Translations under genes and position numbers: made by a program
Shown: positions 31,842-34,689 of the stretch, in pieces
Layout: every line of letters starts with the position of its first letter
Numbering within the stretch: the first letter of the stretch is position 1
DNA from: Gammaproteobacteria bacterium
GTDB taxonomy: Bacteria; Pseudomonadota; Gammaproteobacteria; Steroidobacterales; GCA-2729495
Length of the DNA: 34,689 nucleotides
Assembly (NCBI GenBank): GCA_030066665.1
Contig: JASJBD010000047.1
Location: 1-34,689, forward strand
Reading direction: 5' to 3'
Notes under the pieces: model-generated
What the model saw: the letters and a program-made list of their open reading frames with translations, nothing else
What the model was told of the DNA's origin: nothing
The model's database searches: none

Positions 31842-33060
31842 CCGTCATCAGCCCGACCAGCATCAGCCCGAGAAACGGCAGCACGGCGCGACAGATCGTC
31901 CAGAACTGCTCGCGAAAAGCCGTCATCGCGACGATCAGGTTGAGGCCCAGCGGCGGTGTGAGGTAGCCGATTTCCAGGTTCACGACCATGATCACGCCGA
32001 AATGCACCGGGTCGATACCCTGCGCGGCCGCGATCGGCTGCAGGATCGGCGCGAGGATCAGAATCGCGGAACCAATGTCCATCACGCAGCCGAGCACCAG
32101 CAGGAACAGGTTGATGCCGAGCAGGGTTGCCACCGGACTGTCGAGGCGCTGACTCAACGCGGCTACCAGCAACTCCGGCACTTGCTCGTAAGTCAGGAAC
32201 ACGTTCAGGCTCAGTGCCATCATCAACACCGGGAACAGCGAACCGAGCAACTTGGTGGTCTGCCCGATCACGTCGTACAAGGCGCGGAAACCCATTTCGC
32301 GGTAGATCAGCGTTTCGACGATCAGTGCATATACCACGGCAACCGCGGCCGACTCCGTGGCGGTGAAATAGCCGGTGTAGATGCCACCGATGATCAGCAA
32401 CGGCATCAACAACGCCCAGATACCCTCGCGGAACGCTGTCAGTACGTCGCGCGTGTCCCAACCGCCGCCACGGTGGCCACGATTGGCGATCAGCGCGTAG
32501 CCGATCATCAGAGTGGTCAGCAAGGCTGCGGGGCCGATACCGGCGATGAACAGGTCGGCGATCGACGTCTGCGTCATCACGCCGTACAGGATCAGCGGAA
32601 TACTCGGTGGCACGATAATGCCGAGGGTGCCGGCTGCACAGAGAGCGCCAAGCGCAAAACTGCGCGAGTAACCCGCCTTGAGCAACGCCGGATACATCAC
32701 CGTCCCGACCGCCAGAAGCGTGACAGTGCCGGAACCCGACACGGCTGCAAATACGGCGCAGGACAATACCGTGGCGATGGCGAGGCCGCCGGGCACCGGC
32801 GCGCTGACAGCCTGCATCAGGCGAATCAGGCGCTCCGCCATCACGCCGCGCGACATCAGATTGCCGGCGAGGATATACAGCGGAATCGACAGCAAGACCT
32901 CCTTGTTGGCCGCGTCCCACGCATCGATGACGATGTTGCCGACGACGCCGTCGCCCCAGACGAGGTACGCATAGGCGGTCGCGACGCCGAGCATGACCAG
33001 CAGGTTCTGCCGCAACAGCAGCAGCGCGAGGATCAGCAGGACAAGACCCAGCGCCGTCAT
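31801..33060 (-). CDS. dctM: TRAP transporter large permease (DctM)
   Basis: Large inner-membrane subunit of a tripartite ATP-independent periplasmic transporter, a sodium- or proton-coupled importer of small acids such as C4-dicarboxylates. It has 419 residues and about 12 hydrophobic helices. Conserved segments are IPLYILAGNLMSRG (about 59-72), CAVFAAVSGSGTVTLLAVGTVMYPALLKAGYSRSFALGAL (about 101-141), PPSIPLILYGVMTQTSIADLFIAG and FGVIMVVNLEIGYLTPPLGLNL near the end. The ATG overlaps the dctQ stop by four bases. No DctP binding protein is in the window, so the substrate is undefined. Confidence 0.93.
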   Translation of the reverse strand: MTALGLVLLILALLLLRQNLLVMLGVATAYAYLVWGDGVVGNIVIDAWDAANKEVLLSIPLYILAGNLMSRGVMAERLIRLMQAVSAPVPGGLAIATVLSCAVFAAVSGSGTVTLLAVGTVMYPALLKAGYSRSFALGALCAAGTLGIIVPPSIPLILYGVMTQTSIADLFIAGIGPAALLTTLMIGYALIANRGHRGGGWDTRDVLTAFREGIWALLMPLLIIGGIYTGYFTATESAAVAVVYALIVETLIYREMGFRALYDVIGQTTKLLGSLFPVLMMALSLNVFLTYEQVPELLVAALSQRLDSPVATLLGINLFLLVLGCVMDIGSAILILAPILQPIAAAQGIDPVHFGVIMVVNLEIGYLTPPLGLNLIVAMTAFREQFWTICRAVLPFLGLMLVGLMTVSFWPPLALFLLD

Positions 33061-33602
33061 CCGACGTTGCCAGATTCAGATGCGGACACCGCGCTGTCGA
33101 GGTTTGGGGGCGCGGGGCGAAATTCCGGATAGACACCAAACAGTAGATGGCGGATGGCCGCGAGCAAGAACACCAGCGGGATGACGGCCTGGACCGGCCA
33201 TACCAGCGTGCGCAGCACTGTCGAGCGCTCGCCCAGCTCGAAGGTTTCCGCCACGACGCCGAAAGCGACCACCGCGAAGGCGAGGCAAAAGGCGGCCATC
33301 AACAATTCGGCCACGCGATCGAGCGCTGGAGTCCAGGCGGCGGGCAACCAGCCGTCGGCAAAGCGCGGGCGGAGATGCGCACCATCGGCGGACGCCAGGC
33401 CGATGCCGAACGTCACGACCAGAATGTTGGCATACACACCGGCCTGCCGCGCCCAGTGCAGGCCCGTACCGGTCAGCTCGCGACTCAGCACATCAGCGAA
33501 CACCACGGCAATCATCACCAGGAAGGCCGCAAACGTGACCACGCGCTCGACCCGCGCGCACCCCGCGAGCCATGCGGCTGCAAAGCGTTTCAGCCCGGAC
33601 AT
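33057..33602 (-). CDS. dctQ: TRAP transporter small permease (DctQ)
   Basis: Small inner-membrane subunit of the TRAP transporter that pairs with DctM. It has 181 residues when started at the ATG at 33602; a TTG at 33617 would add five residues, but neither has a clear ribosome site. Four hydrophobic helices are visible, including VTFAAFLVMIAVVFADVLSR, YANILVVTFGIGLASADGAH (the conserved DctQ loop) and the pair ending VFLLAAIRHLLFG. It is followed by dctM with a four-base overlap. Confidence 0.88.
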   Translation of the reverse strand: MSGLKRFAAAWLAGCARVERVVTFAAFLVMIAVVFADVLSRELTGTGLHWARQAGVYANILVVTFGIGLASADGAHLRPRFADGWLPAAWTPALDRVAELLMAAFCLAFAVVAFGVVAETFELGERSTVLRTLVWPVQAVIPLVFLLAAIRHLLFGVYPEFRPAPPNLDSAVSASESGNVG

Positions 33603-33656
33603 CGGCTTGCCGGACAACGAGAGAAAGCCTGAAGTGTAGCTAGTAATTTCATGTAT

Positions 33657-33662
33657 TTTATA
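33657..33662 (-). promoter_or_regulatory. Candidate -10 box for dctQM
   Basis: TATAAA on the minus strand (33662-33657) lies in an AT-rich gap of about 55 bases between the upstream MFS gene and dctQ. It overlaps the MFS stop codon. No good -35 lies 17 bases upstream, so this is weak. Confidence 0.25.
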
Positions 33663-34689
33663 GTGTTCTTTGCTTAATCTCGGGTATCAACCAGCTGACG
33701 AAGACGGCCGACAATAGCTGCGTCGCGCCCACCGCGACGAAGACCGGCGCGTAGCCGAAATCATCCACGATCGCGCCTACGGCCGCGTTGAAAAACATGC
33801 CACCGAACGCCCCGACGGCGCCGAACAAACCCCAGGTTGTGCCGACTGCCCCGGCCGGGTAGACATCGGCGGGCAGCGCAAACAGATTGGCCGCCTTACC
33901 CTGGATCGCGAACATGGCCAGGCCGATCAGCCCGATTGCCACATAGGGTGAATCGACGCGGACCGCCGGCAGCGTCAGCAGGACTGTCAGCGCACCCGCC
34001 CAGATGAGTAGTTTCCGGGATCGATCCAGGCTCAGCCCCCCGTCGATGAGACGCTTGCCGGCCCATCCGCCGGCGAGACTGCCAAGATCGGCTGCAAGAA
34101 ACGGGATCCAGGCGAAAATCGCAATCTGCTTGATATCGAAACCGCGCGCCTGCGCCAGGTAGAGCGGCAGCCAGGACACGTAGAAGTAGAAGGCGCCATC
34201 GTTGCAGAACCGGCTCAACATCATGCCCCACATCTGCCGGTGTCGCAGCAGTTCGGGGATGGGTATCGACTGGCCGGCCGGCTCGTCCGCCGCTGGTGTC
34301 GTCTCGTTCTGACCGGCGGCGATCAGGGCTGCTTCCGCCTGGTCAAGGCCTGGATGATCCGCCGGTCGGTGATAGTAGCGTTGCCAGATCCAGAGCCACA
34401 CGAAGCCGGCAAAACCGGGCACGAGGAAGGCCCACGGCCAGCCGAAGCTCAGAATCAGCCAGCCGAGCAGCGGCGGCGAAATCAGCGCGCCCAGCCCGGG
34501 ACCGAGCGTGACGATGCCGACCGCCATTGACCGCTCATTACTCGGAAACCACTCGGCGATGGCTTTCAATGCAGCCGGGAAGTTGGCTGATTCCGCGAAA
34601 CCCAGCAGGGAACGGAAACTGAGAAAGCTCCAGAAACCGCGGCCGGCTGCACAGGCCATGCCGGCGAGACTCCACGCGATCACCGCGAG
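33658..34689 (-). CDS. MFS transporter, ACS family (hexuronate/organic-acid type), partial
   Basis: Inner-membrane carrier running off the right edge; 343 C-terminal codons are visible, so perhaps the first 70-80 residues are missing. The segment SFRSLLGFAESANFPAALKAIAEWFP followed by ERSMAVGIVTLGPGLGALISPPLLGWL is the anion:cation symporter (ACS) pattern seen in ExuT and related hexuronate, galactarate and phthalate carriers. GLFGAVGAFGGMFFNAAVGAIVDDFG near the end also fits. The substrate is unknown. It lies upstream of dctQM on the same strand and ends 55 bases before dctQ. Confidence 0.82.
   Translation of the reverse strand, partial: LAVIAWSLAGMACAAGRGFWSFLSFRSLLGFAESANFPAALKAIAEWFPSNERSMAVGIVTLGPGLGALISPPLLGWLILSFGWPWAFLVPGFAGFVWLWIWQRYYHRPADHPGLDQAEAALIAAGQNETTPAADEPAGQSIPIPELLRHRQMWGMMLSRFCNDGAFYFYVSWLPLYLAQARGFDIKQIAIFAWIPFLAADLGSLAGGWAGKRLIDGGLSLDRSRKLLIWAGALTVLLTLPAVRVDSPYVAIGLIGLAMFAIQGKAANLFALPADVYPAGAVGTTWGLFGAVGAFGGMFFNAAVGAIVDDFGYAPVFVAVGATQLLSAVFVSWLIPEIKQRTL

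Noticed and set aside
32002-33132. 376-residue plus-strand open frame
   Set aside because: Antisense shadow of dctM and dctQ, with a Gln/His-rich sequence typical of the complement of membrane genes in GC-rich DNA.
31745-33139. 464-residue minus-strand open frame over dctM
   Set aside because: It is an out-of-frame shadow of dctM with Arg-rich composition and no hydrophobic helices.
1-34689. tRNA/rRNA genes, CRISPR arrays, insertion sequences or prophage
   Set aside because: I saw no repeat-spacer arrays, no transposase or integrase frames and no cloverleaf-like sequence; small RNAs cannot be excluded by eye.

Overview
The window is GC-rich, gene-dense chromosomal DNA. Its gene content points to a gammaproteobacterium: a fabG-acpP-fabF-pabC type cluster, a gsp-type T2SS operon, an AlaA-like aminotransferase, a TIGR03623-like AddB partner, a DUF6491 protein and a VPLPA/PEP-CTERM protein. 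I cannot name the genus; an uncultured marine or soil lineage is possible. I see no tRNA, rRNA, CRISPR array, prophage or insertion sequence.

Left region (1-4899, minus strand): a rhombosortase-like rhomboid protease is followed by fabG, acpP, fabF, pabB and pabC (pabC runs off the left edge). This is the familiar fatty-acid/folate cluster, but plsX-fabH-fabD, which often precede fabG, are absent and replaced by the rhomboid gene. Divergently, 5011-10653 (plus) carries a compact type II secretion operon gspG-H-I-J-K-L-M-N: the major pseudopilin, four minor pseudopilins, and the inner-membrane L, M and N parts. C, D, E and F must lie elsewhere.

Middle region (10660-22355, mostly minus): an AddA-like helicase-nuclease and its AddB-like partner form a double-strand-break repair pair. 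Upstream are an alanine aminotransferase (AlaA) and an MFS carrier. A VOC-fold protein (plus) converges on a three-gene operon: 3-mercaptopyruvate sulfurtransferase, DUF6491 protein and an unknown 252-residue protein.

Right region (22466-34689): etfBA (electron transfer flavoprotein) and a Bcr/CflA-type MFS pump on plus; a multi-pass membrane protein and a Prx5-type peroxiredoxin on minus; then a broken 3' remnant of a lipid A deacylase (pagL) beside a secreted VPLPA-CTERM protein. An orphan ABC ATPase lies on plus. A minus-strand operon encodes a bufferin-like Cys-rich peptide, a SnoaL-like protein and a DUF899 thioredoxin-fold protein, and it faces a divergent secreted beta-propeller resembling the zinc chaperone AztD. 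Last come TRAP transporter subunits dctQM and a truncated ACS-family MFS gene.

Most interesting points: the Cys-rich peptide/AztD-like locus as a candidate metal-handling system lacking the usual bufferin maturation genes; the pagL remnant; the rhombosortase-T2SS neighbourhood; and an AddB-like protein that seems to have lost its C-terminal Fe-S cysteines.
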